Positions 9,184 through 20,850 of a stretch of 64,000 bases of DNA are shown in pieces; the first letter of the stretch is position 1; every line of letters begins with the position of its first letter. The stretch spans positions 31,823,404 through 31,887,403 of the forward strand of contig CM066916.1 of assembly GCA_033964015.1 (NCBI GenBank). Direction: 5' to 3'. Position numbers and translations under genes: made by a program. The notes under the pieces were generated by a model that did no database searches, had not been told where the DNA came from, and was given only the letters and a program-made list of their open reading frames with translations. This DNA is from Scolanthus callimorphus (Eukaryota; Cnidaria; Anthozoa; Actiniaria; Edwardsiidae).

Positions 9184-12100
9184 ATGGCTAACATCTTCAA
9201 GCGAAGAGGCTTCGGAGTTGGGTCTGCGATTTTCGGGTTCGAGCTCTTGTTCTTGTGGTAGTAGCTATGATATCTGAGTTCTGGGTGACGGCGGATTTGC
9301 AGAGAATTATTACAAATAATGGTTCTAGCACAAATCAACGAGGAGGATCTAAAACCTTTGGTTTATTCAAGGGTTACAGCAAGAAAAATTACGGACTGGG
9401 AAACCGGGAACGGGTATTTTCCGGTAAGTACCGAAGAGTGATTGTAGAACGAGATCTGTCGATTGTTTTTCGAGTGCAGGTCGACGGCCGCTAAGGCAAC
9501 ACAGGTAGTTTGCAGCGAGCTGTTTCAGTTATATTTCATTAAACGGAGGGAGGATATTTTCCATCAAATAAAACGACGTAGATGAAGAAGCGGGATTTCT
9601 AGAATTAATGTTTAACATGTAAGTAAAACGCAAGTCATGAAATTTATTATGGAACTTTTATAGTGCATATTTATAACAGTGACTAGGCGGTATTCATTAA
9701 TTTTTCAGCATCTGTCAGAGCTATATTCTGCAGCTTAGCAAATGTAGTAATGAATAAAGCTGGAAATATTTCATATTCGAACACATCGCTCTCAGCGAAA
9801 ATCCTATTAAATAGATGGGATTGACACAAGCGAAAAGCTGGTAGCAATGACGGCTTTCAATCCACCTGTTCTCAAAAACCGCATGTCGTTTGTATAGTAT
9901 ACGCAACGAGGACAGTTATCGAAAATGCATTGTCTCAGTTAGCTTGACTCAGTAGGACCACTCTAGCGAAAAGGCTCGAAACCAATCAAGTGTTTAGGAA
10001 ACCTTTGGACTGTTCGGGAAACCATTTGACTGTTCGGGAAACCATTATAATGCAAAATCACTAAGCACTTGATTTTTTTAAAATTCGCATATACTTCAAT
10101 TAAGGCGACTTTTATCAGGTATATGCGACAAGCAGTTTTTAAGTGAAATTCAGTACTTCTATTGCAGAGAATTTTCAGTCTCAGGTCAGACACACGGAGG
10201 CGTTTTTAAAGCCGATAATCAAATGCTGCGATCTATTAACGACAAGAAATAATCTCATTCGAATGCGGAAGTGGATATCGCAAAGACCTTCTTAGATTGC
10301 ACTTTGGTTATTAGCACGACAAATCGCTTTCATAGCCCACATTGAACAAACACAAGCAAGGCAAATACCAGATGTCTGTTTATATTATATTTCGTTTTCA
10401 GAAAGTCTTCACAATCAAACGCGAGTCATCCATCGATGTCAATCTCGAAACAACCGAAAATTTCGCTTCTGGCATAAAGCGCGCGTTGACTGGAGTTATT
10501 AAAGTCGACCAATATTGTTCTCAAGCATGATCGGTTAGCTATGGAGTAGCTATACCTATTAATTTATCCCTATTGGGAAGGCTGCGGTTAAGTTTGGGGC
10601 GAAAACCACTTGAAAATGTCATTATATCGCAGGGGCTTAAACTCATTAACCGAGAATACTTCGCGATCTCTAGCAAAGAGGTTTATGACTTTCCTGGGCT
10701 AATATAAACAAAAATATGACAGATATTGCTCGAACACGAAGTCAGTGCGCCTGCCGTCGAGGCAAGTTAATGATAGTTCTCCATGAAGAAATATAACTTG
10801 TAGAATTACCGAATCTTGTGTACCATGGCTAAGTGTCGGCGCAATTTCCGCAGCGATAAATGAGAAATGAATCTGTTGACAACAAGTTCCATTTTGCCTT
10901 GCCCCTTGGGCGCTAATTATCTCATTGTAGTGATAGAAGACCTACACGAAAACCGACTACGAGGACCGCGGCTTGTTTTGTACAAAGACGTAACAGTAAT
11001 CTGTAAAACGCATTTTCAAGTTGAGTTACGATATTAAATATCGAAATCAATCAATACAAAACCCGATCACCGCGCGGCGTTTACGGCTTCACTTCTCTAC
11101 AGGCGCGGCGGTCGTATTTGTGACGTCAAGGGCATCGTGAAATTTTCAACTTCAAACAGAGGCAAGATAAAGATAAAAGATAAAATCCGTCTGTGGAAAA
11201 TAGTTTAAAAGTTTGAACAAATTCACAAATTGTGTGGTTCCAAAATTATCCATACCCCCCTACGGAAGGGATTGGAAATTCTGGAGGGGTGGAGGGTTCT
11301 TACCTTAACTTTTCCATACAATACTGAATTTTTTGGGGGAAATTCCATAGGGGTGGAGGGGTCACTTTTCAACACACTTCCGTGGAGGGGGTATGGGTAA
11401 TTTTTGGAACCACACATTATAGGAAAATCTGTCGCAACCGTTGAAAAGCGTCTCAGAATTTAGTAAATTTCCCAAATTGTAGGAACGTGAAAAGCTAGCG
11501 AAAACTGATACGTCAGATATTTGGTTCAGGTGGGATGGAAAAGCCTGTCAAACGTTTGTTGCCCCAAAAATCCCATACAAGCGTTAAATTCTTAAATTTT
11601 AAAAAGTTTGTTGCGCACCATACGCTTTTATTGAGAATATATTTTCATATAACTGTCTTCGCGATTTTAAACGGCACCCAACGATAGACAACAGAGAGGA
11701 GGTTGAAATCTAGATACTACTAATTTCCAATGCCCGGGGGGGGACTCCCATATTTTTGGGGCGGCGGGTGCTCGTCGGGAACTTTCGTTTTTACCCCTAA
11801 AAGGTACCAAACATGGCGTCGCTTAGTTGATTTTGACCCCTAAAAGCTATCAAACATGGCGTCGCTTAGTTGATCGATTTTCCCTCGTAATTTTCTCGCG
11901 TATTTTTACGAGGGAAATGCGTCTGAAATTCAGGCTACCAACAAGTGTAATTTGCTTGATTTGCTAGAACGGACCTCTAACAGGTACCTATCTGGAAAAA
12001 TTACACGTTTTCGAATTTTACCCCCTAAAAGGTACCAGAGGCATGATTTTAAACCCTAAAAGTTACGACGAGCACCCCCGCCCCAAAAATATGGGAGTCC

Positions 12101-15100
12101 CCCCCCGGGTTCCAATGATTGGTGCTGAGAAACTTGGACAGTTGATGGAAGTATTTGTGCTACTTTCTATTTTCTTTTCCTTTCTATAAAAATTGAGGAT
12201 TGAAAAGGTTCGGCCGAGTGCTACGTCTACTATTAAAATGAATATCTGTTATATGATCATGAGATACCGTTTTAAAATAAAGACATCTATCTATCTACAT
12301 GGTTGCTTGTAATCTGCCTGAGGGCAAGTTTCAAAATATTTCAGCAGCACTTTTATCGTCACGAGCGATCTCTTCCCCAGAGCTTTCGGTCATCTGCGGG
12401 GTGCTGCTGGAACAGACCGAAAAGTCACGCGAGTCTCGACTGAGAATCGAGATAGGCCGGGGTGCTTTCCATTTACCACACATTTTCGGTATTACCGGTT
12501 GTAAATCAAATGGAAAGCATCTTTTCGGGAGAAATCCAGGAAGATGTCAAATGGAAAGCGTTTTCCCGATATTTTCGAAATTACCAGTTTCTTGGACAAG
12601 CTTTGGTAATAACCAAGATCGCCTCGGTTTCTTTGTTCTCCGAGGGACATTTACTAGCTAAATTCCCTCATTATAAATGCAAGAGAAATTTATAATGAGG
12701 GAAATTTAGAAGCCAAAAGCTCTCGTCTTCAACTTATCTCCTCTCCAACTTGTTGAGAGAACATAGTTGAAGACAAACCCTTGTCTTGTAGGCGTAGTCG
12801 AACCAAGCGCTGTTGTTACACTGCACGCTCAGTGGCATTAAGGCATGGCTCAAAACGCTTGCCTGAAAAAAGGTATTATTCTTTATAACTCGTGTTCTAT
12901 TGTATGAATCATCATCAAAATTGGTTAGTACAATAATTTCAACAGGAGCTATATTTTAACATATTTCGTTACCATGGAAACGGTTATCACGTGACTCGGA
13001 GGCGGCCATCTTGGATTTTTTATTTAGACCCTCCTGAAGATACACAGAAAAATTCCTTCAAATGAAACTAATTGGATATCTTGGAATTTCTCAAGAAAAA
13101 AGAATTATCAGATTTTTCGTCCTTTTGAAATATATGATATTGTCAAAAAATGCCTTTATTAAAACATGATCCACGATATCCAATTAGGTTTACAGAAGGA
13201 CTAATGATAGAAAGATTATGCTGAAAATACATTTCTATTTTTCATCTTCTCTACATACCTGCACGGGCGCTGAAAATTTCAGCCAAAATGGCGGATGGTG
13301 AGTCACGTGACATCGTTACCATAGCAACAACAGCTTAATCGAAATCATAATTCCAAAATGTGTTTGTGGGCCAAGTTTGAAAGATTTTCGTTGAAAAATA
13401 ACGAAGTTACAAAAAAGCAGGCCCTCGTTTTAGAGCCATGCCTTAATGCCACTGAGCGTATTGGACGACTCGCCCAAGTGAAAAAATTGAAATCTCGTTA
13501 GATCTAGTCAGCGTGAGCTCCACTTACATCCATGTGGGATGGCTGATTTCAAAACGTGCATGCTCGGTTTTGATGACGTCACGGTTGCTGTTCAAGTTCA
13601 TTTTTTGACCTGAAATTCATAAAACCGTTTTTTTTTTTTCGCCTTTTTCCATGCTCTGCAGTTGGTGGTGTTGTTTGGGGCTGTCTTCTATCTCACTCCA
13701 GTTCAGTTATAGAGCTGGTAATTACTGCAGAATGTCCGACCAAAATCGCCAAGTGTCCGATCAATTTTCAGTTATGTCGGCCAATTTCCCAGCAGAGACA
13801 ACCAAAAAAAACATTGATGGAGCTGTCCGATAAGGTTAGAAAATATATTTCAAGCTCTTAGTTGCGCCACGAGTGATCATGAAGAGAAACGGAAAAAAAG
13901 AAAGAAGAAATTACGTGTTATTCGAACCCGGAGTATCAATGGTGTAGGGTCCGTCTTAACTGCGAGGCAAACTTGCTTCTTGCATGAATATTGGGGTTAA
14001 CTCCGGTGTAATAACCATTCCCAGAGGACACCTTTGTGTTCAGTTCTTATTTCATCCTGATTCGTTCTACCAAACAAAGGAAGCTTTGTGACGCAGTTCG
14101 TGAGCAGTCACAGGTTATTACACCGGAGATAAGCCGAATATTGCGATTAGAAATGTAGGCATTTTCAGTTCACCGATGCAAGGTCTCTTGGGAGACCAAA
14201 TTACAAATCTCGCCGGGAGATTTGTTAAACTGGAGAGTTGGCAGGTATGGATTCACTCTCCAACTTGATATTGATCCGTATTTCGACCTCGACGGATCAT
14301 CGATTCATCGTCCAACAGAACCTCTTAAACCTTGTATACTCTGTTGCTTTGCAGTCAAGACTGAATTTGACGATGTGGCCAATGACAAGGTCGTGTGGGC
14401 CACTGTGGGATTTTGCGGCCTCAGTCTTCCCTTTATTTGCCTGGGGATCGCCGTGGCATGCTATAACGAGTTCAGTAAACCAAATCTAGTGGTTCTAGGT
14501 ACACTCGGCGTCTTCATCTGTCACGTCATAGCATGTAAGTACACACATTTATAGCATTGTCACATGTCTACTTTTAGCCCACCCTAGTCGGCTGTTCAAG
14601 TAACGCAGTCGCCATCTCGCCGTTGTTCGTTTTGTGGAGTTTTTAGTAACAGTAATGTTTCTCAGACCCCGCTCACCCGAGACCGGGACCGCCTGTTCAT
14701 ACGGTACCGGTACAATTCTGGCACGTTTTGCAACGGTGTTCACACGGGAACGTGCACGCCTAGCCTTTCAAATATCGGTCCGGTACCGCAGGTCCCGTGT
14801 GAACGCGCAACGGTGCCGTACCAGATTGTACCGGTCTCGTGTGAAGGGTCTGAGTTACCAATCCATGCGAACAGTGTGAGCCAATCAGAGCTCATTGCCC
14901 TGTTTCGCCTAGTGCAGTCGCTTGGCTTCCCTGCGAGACATGTCGCCACAGAAGCCAATTCACTGCACTAGACGAGCTTGGGCAAGGATCTGCTCATACG
15001 GCTTTATTGACAAGGCGCAAGAAAACCTATTCTCTAAAAGCCCGTTCGATGGGCTGGCTCGCTTGTCGCGTGTAACAACTTTTTAACATTTAATTTGGTT

Positions 15101-16336
15101 CATGTATCGGCTACACTACCAGGCGCGTGTACCTACCTGTACTCCATGAACAACAACAACCAAAGGTTGAGATTTATGTTAAACGCCGTGGAAAAACGAT
15201 GTTTTGCTGACGTTTCGAGCGTTAGCCCTTCGTCTGAGCAAAGAGCGACGAAGGGCTAACGCTCGAAACGTCAGCAAAACACCATTTTTCATCGGCGTTT
15301 AACATAAATCTCAACCTTTGGTTGTTGTTGTTCATGTTCACGTCTCCGCCGACGCCGACCACTTAGTTTTCCCGTAAAACTAGTCATACCATTACCTGTA
15401 CTCCAGTACGCGCGTCTTCTCGGATAAGGACGACGTTAAACCGTAGGTCCCGTCTCTCACATACACTATACTAACAAGAGGGATGTCAGAGAACCACGAT
15501 AACGCGGGAATGACCATCTATCCTCAGTGTAGGGCTTACAGTCATACTAAACATGGTTGTCGAACTTACATGAGCTCTTAGCTCGGGAGATTGGGCGACC
15601 ACTTCCCACGTTCGACATAAAACAAATCTTCACATCATTAAGAGAAACTAAAAAAATACCCCTAAACGCGATTTTTTTTGTCGAAAATCTTTAAAGTCGC
15701 TTGAGTAATTATACTAAAACATTAGCCGCCTCAGGCTCCGTAAATATCGACGAATAGTCACCTCGACTTCGTCTCGGTGACTATTCGCCGATATTTACTT
15801 CGCCTTCGGCGACTAATTGTTTAATACCACACGCGCCATCATCAGCTCGCGCGCTTAAAAGAACCAACAAAACACCGTTTCGCTTAGCGCGCGCTCGTTT
15901 TTTTTTTTATTCGCTGCGCCTCGTGAGTCCACAACATTTTGACCACTTTATTACGTCATTCCGTGGTATATAAGAGGACATACCACGGAAAATCAGAGGA
16001 CATTTGTTAGATGGTGTTTATGTACTCTCATGTTTCTATTTGTTCATCCATCTTCTCTCCCCAGTACTGTTCCTCCTGACGGCTGCGTGTTTGTACGCGG
16101 CGCTATTCGAGATCCAACTCAAACGAAACGTCCTACGGAAACAAGATCGCCAAGAAGGCTTCACCTCTACAGACCGCGCACGGCTTGGCTACTCGTACTG
16201 GATCCTACTAGGCTCGGCAGGACTCGTGTTGATCAGCCCTTTTGTGCTGTTACTCAGTAAAATCCACCTTACGCACTACTTTAAGACTGACAAACCGCGT
16301 GAAGCTAAAACGACAGATGGTGTGATGTTGTACTAG
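9184..16336 (+). CDS. Clarin-family tetraspan membrane protein (CLRN1/CLRN2-like), first exon frameshifted
   Basis: Clarins are four-pass membrane glycoproteins; human CLRN1 is the Usher 3A protein. Three exons join in phase: 9184-9423, 14355-14534 and 16065-16336 (stop 16334-16336). Exon 1 ends with loop residues GLFKG...YGLGNRERVFS, like the clarin GLFHG...CGLGARPFRFS, and a G|GTAAGT donor. Exon 2 is exactly 60 codons, as I recall for CLRN1, and carries a membrane span plus YNEFSKP (clarin YNAFGKP). Exon 3 has two spans (FLLTAACLYAALF, YWILLGSAGLVLI) and the family-like end TTDGVMLY (CLRN1 ends ...TTNVAADLMY). The only good start, ATG 9184, opens MANIFKRRGFGVGSAIFGF. That frame hits TAG at about 9259, while the clarin-like frame (LVLVVVAMISEFW) is offset, so one base appears to be missing near 9237-9255. 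The loop cysteines of vertebrate clarins are absent here. Confidence 0.78.
11231..11415. mobile_element. MITE family A, intact copy (185 bp)
   Basis: Terminal inverted repeats read TGTGTGGTTCCAAAATTATC and GGTAATTTTTGGAACCACACA. The body holds paired CCCCCTACGGAAGGGATTGG and CTTCCGTGGAGGGGG arms with GGAAATT boxes. Other copies in the window are at 38669-38845, 45287-45478 and 23636-23826, with divergent or partial ones at about 22348-22441, 24365-24535, 37085-37225, 39873-39919 and 44143-44345. Confidence 0.88.
11733..12109. mobile_element. MITE family B, intact copy (377 bp)
   Basis: The ends are CCCGGGGGGGGACTCCCATA and TATGGGAGTCCCCCCCCGGG. Next inside lie TTTTTGGGGCGGCGGGTGCTCG and its inverse, then repeated CCCCTAAAAGGTACC boxes. 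A second copy is at 45992-46250 and half a copy at about 33268-33413. Confidence 0.88.
12827..13460. mobile_element. Non-autonomous DNA transposon with 26-bp perfect terminal inverted repeats
   Basis: The left end is CGCTCAGTGGCATTAAGGCATGGCTC and the right end is its exact reverse complement. The 634-bp interior has no coding potential. It sits inside clarin intron 1. Confidence 0.85.
14663..14870. mobile_element. Palindromic MITE, ~208 bp (clarin intron 2)
   Basis: It starts TCAGACCCCGCTCACCCGAG and ends GTCTCGTGTGAAGGGTCTGA. Internal CGGTACCGGTAC boxes are also inverted. ORFs on both strands within it are shadows. Confidence 0.75.
15145..15336. mobile_element. Penelope-like element terminal inverted repeats with hammerhead-like core
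   Basis: Two ~90-bp arms are inverted around a short loop, from CATGAACAACAACAACC to its mirror image. The right arm contains GACGAAGGGCTAACGCTCGAAACGTCAGC-type sequence, the signature of Penelope-like element ends. There the GA(C/U)GA...CGAAAC...GUC order resembles a hammerhead ribozyme core. It lies in clarin intron 2, and no reverse transcriptase is attached. Confidence 0.65.
15721..15822. repeat. Hairpin repeat, ~100 bp (clarin intron 2)
   Basis: ATTAGCCGCCTCAGGCTCCG and TTCGCCTTCGGCGACTAAT form the ends. GTAAATATCGACGAATAGTCACC is mirrored by GGTGACTATTCGCCGATATTTAC at the centre. Confidence 0.75.
15935..16015. repeat. Dispersed repeat with AAATCAGAGGACATTTGTT end, copy 1
   Basis: It holds TTTTGACCACTTTATTACGTC, TATATAAGAGGACA and GAAAATCAGAGGACATTTGTT. 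A longer copy with both inverted ends is at about 51998-52124. The repeat stops about 50 bp before clarin exon 3. Confidence 0.75.
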
Positions 16337-16804
16337 TGAATATTAGTGACCGTTACTCGAAATATTTGTTCAAAGAATGGCTAAACCAGAGGAAGAGAAG
16401 ACACGTGGACAGAAATGTTTCGCGTTGCGCGTTGTCCAGCCTGTTCGGCAACCATGGACAGCTGTTTCGTCCTTAGACTATGATGCCGATGTGTGTATAG
16501 TTAGTGTTCTTTCTCACTTAGAGCCTGCTGCTCTGCGGTCGCTGCTATGATGCTCGCCTTTGAAGTGCGCTCTTGCTACAATGAGCCTGAGTCGGACCAA
16601 AAACATATTACCCCTGCGAACATAAAATATATTGCCACAATAGACCCCGAGCAACATTGACCCGTCGTGAGTGGCCCATGAGGGCGAGAGGTCTAAATAT
16701 TGTTTTAGTATCACCCAACTAGTTGGACAAAAATCTATTTATATAAATATAGCTACGATATAACGCGCGCTCTGATTGGTCCAAATATATGCTCTATTTC
16801 ACCG

Positions 16805-17025
16805 ATAAAATAATCCCCCCCCCCCCCCCCCCCCCCCCCGCTATATCATAAAAGCATTAGAGTACAACTTTCTATTACTTTATCGGCTAAATAGAGCACT
16901 TGTGATGTTGGGAAAGACACTCGAAACGTTTTAAAATCACTCGCCGCATCTCGTCTCTCTCAACAGACATCACGCTTGCTCTATTTCGCCGATAAAGTAA
17001 CAAAGTTGTCCTCTAATGCTTAAAT
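16805..17025. repeat. Poly-C tract and palindromic MITE
   Basis: A run of about 22 C lies at 16817-16839. It is followed by a hairpin element of about 170 bp (16852-17021) with ends AGCATTAGAG(T/G)ACAACTTT and the inverse AAAGTTGTCCTCTAATGCT. The inner arms TTACTTTATCGGC are inverted. The flank just upstream (ATATAACGCGCGCTCTGATTGG) is also found at 419-441. Confidence 0.75.
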
Positions 17026-18353
17026 AGATACTGTATGAAATATGATGACATGATGAATAAACGCAACACACGTTGATTTATTTAATTTGTTCCCTTTCAA
17101 CATTCCCTTCTATTGGAGAGATTATGTTCGTTACCAAACTGACTGGTAACAGCGGTGGCACTTAAAAACTAAAAATGTGTCTTCATGGCCTGCAAAACAT
17201 TTAACAAATAACAGTGAATTAAGTGAGAGTTCGCCGTTTTGAAAGTGCCCTGCTATAGCTAGCCGGCCTGAGAAGGAAATCACTGGCACTGCAGGATATT
17301 TTGAAAGTAAAAAAGCACGGCAAAACAATTTACGTCATTACGAATGTTCAACATAGAAACACAAGAGATTTACGAAAGCTTGGCTTTATTATCCATATTA
17401 TTATCCAATAAATCAACTAATAAATCAACTAATAATTCGCTTGTTCTGCCTCCACTATTATCCATTCTATTCTTCTGGCATATCCACGAGTTAATCACAA
17501 GCAGCAACAGCCAAATATTTCGTGCTGGGAATCCTGTGGTATAGTCAAAATGGCGCCTTCCACGTTTCACTGTCCGTTCCACTCGACTCGACCTTCTTCT
17601 CGATCCAAACAGACAACGCGTTGATTTAAGAGCACAGGACGACTAGTACTCGACAGGTAATATACAATTCTATTAATTTATTACGTAGGTTTGCAGATTA
17701 AAGCTCGCTCACGTGAATTACACCAGAATGAAATACTCCAAAATGGCCGAGCCTTCTATTGAAACCCCTGTTTCAGACAATGTGTTATAATGAAAAATTT
17801 AACAAACCAATTGAGGTTTAGCATTTGTCTGGACATTTTAGTCACCATTGCTGGACGTCAACCCCCCTTGTTGGTTTTCGGGTTGTCTAGACAGGGCCGA
17901 TGATAGGGAAGCCTGTTTTTCCTTGAATGATACTTGTAGCCATTTGTTTCAGCTCAACGTAACTTATAATCTACATTGCGAGAATGGAATGGCAAGAAAA
18001 AATCGTGTTGGTGAGAAATTGGAGATACCTGCTGAAATTATTGTGGTGGGGGGTGCAGGGCCCCTGGCCCCTCCCCCTGCTAGATCACAAAAATGATTTA
18101 ACTAGACACTATATTTTGCTTAATGCTTTCAATGTCTTTCATTCATTGCATTTCATTGCTTAGTCTTGCAGAACAAAAGCCAACCAGCTGCCAGCTACCA
18201 GCTGCCAATAGGAACTGACCTACTGGTAGTGGTTCTTTGAAGGTTGTGGAGTTCAAGTTTGGTGCCAAATCAAATAGGATTTCATGTGACTAACACAGGT
18301 AATACAATGCTAAAGAAATGATTACTGGGGTGCATACCACTTGTCAAGGAAAA

Positions 18354-18777
18354 CCAATAGACCTTTCCAAAGTTTTTCTTTTTTCCACAGGAGGCTACGG
18401 AGAAAAAATCCATCACAATAGCTGGAAAGAGCAGTCTAAAATTAGTAATTGGAAAGTTTCAGAGGAAAATCTTCTGAAATAACGAAGAATAGCCTGGCAA
18501 ATTTCTCGAATTTTGTGTACGTTCGTATAGGGCTTTGTGACCAAGCCTCCAAAGTTTGCATACTCGGTAGGCAAGATTTCTCGTTTGTCGAACGAACTGG
18601 TATTAAAATCGCAAACTTTACCTTGCCATTTCTTCGTTATTTCAAAAGATTTTCCTCTGAAACTTTCCAATTTTACTAATTTTAGGCTGCTCTATCCAGC
18701 TATGGTGATGGATTGTTTCTCCGTTGCCTTCTGTGGAAATAAGAAAAACTTCGGAAAGGTCTATCGGTTTGCTAATG
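18354..18777. mobile_element. Inverted-repeat element, ~424 bp
   Basis: The ends are CCAATAGACCTTTCCAAAG and the inverse CTTCGGAAAGGTCTATCGG. Further arms are inverted around about 18560: AAATTAGTAATTGGAAAGTTTC/GAAACTTTCCAATTTTACTAAT and GGAAAATCTTCTGAAATAACG. All ORFs across it are shadows. Confidence 0.85.
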
Positions 18778-19756
18778 TTCTGTTTCAGTTCAGATCATGC
18801 AGGTTACTAATTTTGGTCATAGAACCGGTTGGAGTACCAAAAGATACGAACCATTATGATTGGTCATTCCTCCTGGGATGGCAAGACAACCTCCTGAGCT
18901 TATCCACTCATTCCATCTGGAATGACAAACTAGAATTTCTGGGATGTTTTGACAAATGGTAAGCATCCCTGGTGACTGTGAAAAAGCATGCGACACGAAA
19001 TGGTCACTGCATTTCTGCATATAGTTGCTTCAACTCTGTTTTACTCTGCTAGCAGAGCCTTCTTTCTTTCAGTCTTTTAACATTAAATGAAATTAGTCGC
19101 ATGCATTCGCATATAATTGTTTTGGTTTGAGGGAGAGATAACAAAGAAAACAATGCGAAACAGCCAAACCACGAAGGCTAACAACAAATGAAGAGTGAAT
19201 ATAAGAGAAAGGGGCAGAAGTAATACTTGGAGAATTGAAATAGCCCTAATGCTCTTGAGACCTTGAATTCATTCAACTTTGTATACAAATAATTTGTTTT
19301 TCTTTGTTTCTACAGCGCAATAATAATAATTGCAATTTTAAGATATGATAGGTAAGTGCTTTAATTTGCAAGGATTTCCAACTAACACAAGGCAGCAACA
19401 ACCAAATTCCAAACACAAGATTACCAAACTGAGACAGATGTGTATAATTCATTGAATTTTGTAAGTTTATATGCATGCTAACCCATACAAAACATTTGAG
19501 ATTGTCTTTGGGTGAGTCGCTTTCAGTAAGACATGACAGCCATAAAATGCATCAAGATCAACTTCATTGTTCCTAATTTGGTAGGCAACTGATAAAGTCA
19601 AGGAAGTTTTATTATCCTTTGATAAAATTGAAGAATCTTTTGGGCATATGCAGCACAAAAGACTCTTTTATAAAGAACCACAATTAGTTGGTGATTACTA
19701 GGTGAAAGCTACAGGGTATAACAACCATGCTTATTTTGATGCATATGGCCACTGTG

Positions 19757-19911
19757 CAATAGCCTGCATAGCAAACATTCCTAACGCTGTTTTGGAGAGA
19801 AGAAAAAGCACTGTCAAAAACTAGATAATCTACTTGTAGCCCTCATTACATTTTTCGGGTTCCTTTGGTCTGGAATTCCACAGGAATACTTGCTATGCAG
19901 GCTATTACCAC
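19757..19911. mobile_element. Short MITE with ATAGCCTGCATAGCAA ends
   Basis: AATAGCCTGCATAGCAAACATTCC is inverted against GGAATACTTGCTATGCAGGCTATT, and the interior is about 110 bp. Confidence 0.8.
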
Positions 19912-20365
19912 AGACTTCAAAGGAGTATTGTGATACTGTATAAATGAAAATGTTCCAGCACTTTAAAGAATGCCTGTCGATCGTCATGCAACTCAGCCAT
20001 GGTATCGATTTTCATGTGATATGAATTAAAAGACTTTGGAGCAATTTTGTGAGCATTTGAAGTTCACCATTTTCTTGGCACTTAGACACTTCACTGTCAT
20101 ATGTGTTCAATGCCACTGTGAACGTTCTTCAAGTTTGCGAGCAACAGAACAGGGCAAAGCAAGGAACACCTTGCACATTTGGTTTGTTTACCATGGCCGT
20201 GTTGCATGATGGTTGACAGGCATTCTTTAAGAGCCAGCCAGGTCAGAGATGAAGTTTCCCGCCAGCAGAGGCCTTTTTTCTCAGCATTTTGCTGGCTGTG
20301 AATCAATCGCGAGGAAAAGAGACCTCTGTCCTGGGTTGAAACATGGTTTGTTTTGCTGCCATGCA

Positions 20366-20523
20366 GAACCTTGGACGGTTTGCTGACCATTTCTTCAGCC
20401 CACTATATGCGCATGCATATCCACAGACGTATATTCCGGCTCAAATAATATCAGCCGAAAACGTCTGTAGATATGAATGCGCATATAGGGGGCTCAAGAA
20501 ATGGTCAGCAAACCGTCCAGGGT
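20366..20523. mobile_element. Palindromic MITE, ~158 bp
   Basis: The arms are CCTTGGACGGTTTGCTGACC and GGTCAGCAAACCGTCCAGGG, with inner TATATGCGCATGCATATCCACAGACG inverted around the centre. Confidence 0.85.
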
Positions 20524-20699
20524 TGTGGACGGCAGCTTAACAAACCAAGTTTCGGCCCAGGGCAGAGGTCTCGGCAGAGGGCTTGGTTTCTGGAGTGTAA
20601 ATAAAGCAACGATGCTGAAAGTGTGATTTGTATTTATTCCAAGTTTACATGGTATGTAAGTACCTTTTCTGAATTAATAAAAAAGTCCCACAAGGCCCC

Positions 20700-20850
20700 T
20701 CAGACCCCAGCTGTTGATGCCCCTGTCAGCACTAGTGGTGTGTCAGCTCACTACACTCAGTACTGAGGCTCCAAGCTCCAAACTGCTCATCAGAAAGTAC
20801 CTCCTCAGCTCTCAAGGCTGCAACTCTAGGGCTACAGGGTATTACCTTCA
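20700..20850 (+). repeat. Dispersed repeat, inverted partner at 23390-23550
   Basis: The stretch with GTGTGTCAGCTCACTACACTC and AGTACTGAGGCTCCAAGCTCC matches the reverse complement of 23390-23550 with scattered differences. The matching segments are read in different frames in the two copies, which argues against shared coding sequence. Confidence 0.65.

Larger units (their letters stand above)
9424..14354 (+). other. Large clarin intron 1 with no other gene seen
   Basis: This 4.9-kb intron contains the inverted-repeat elements at 11231-11415, 11733-12109 and 12827-13460. It also has a small hairpin at about 12656-12712 (AAATTCCCTCATTATAAAT and its inverse) and a LINE/SINE-like tail ending AATAAAGACATCTATCTATC at about 12276-12298. 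ORFs here are short and without recognisable motifs. Confidence 0.6.

Noticed and set aside
13662..13835. Possible clarin exon after a strong TTTTTCCATGCTCTGCAG acceptor
   Set aside because: Its phases do not help. The 9184-9423 exon already supplies the clarin loop and the exact phase needed by exon 2.
13905..13990. tRNA-like B-box (GGGTTCGAATAA, minus strand)
   Set aside because: No matching A-box or acceptor stem could be folded around it.
18413..18962. ORFs of 76-141 codons on both strands
   Set aside because: They lie over the inverted arms of a MITE and show the same peptide (MESFRGKS...) in opposite directions.
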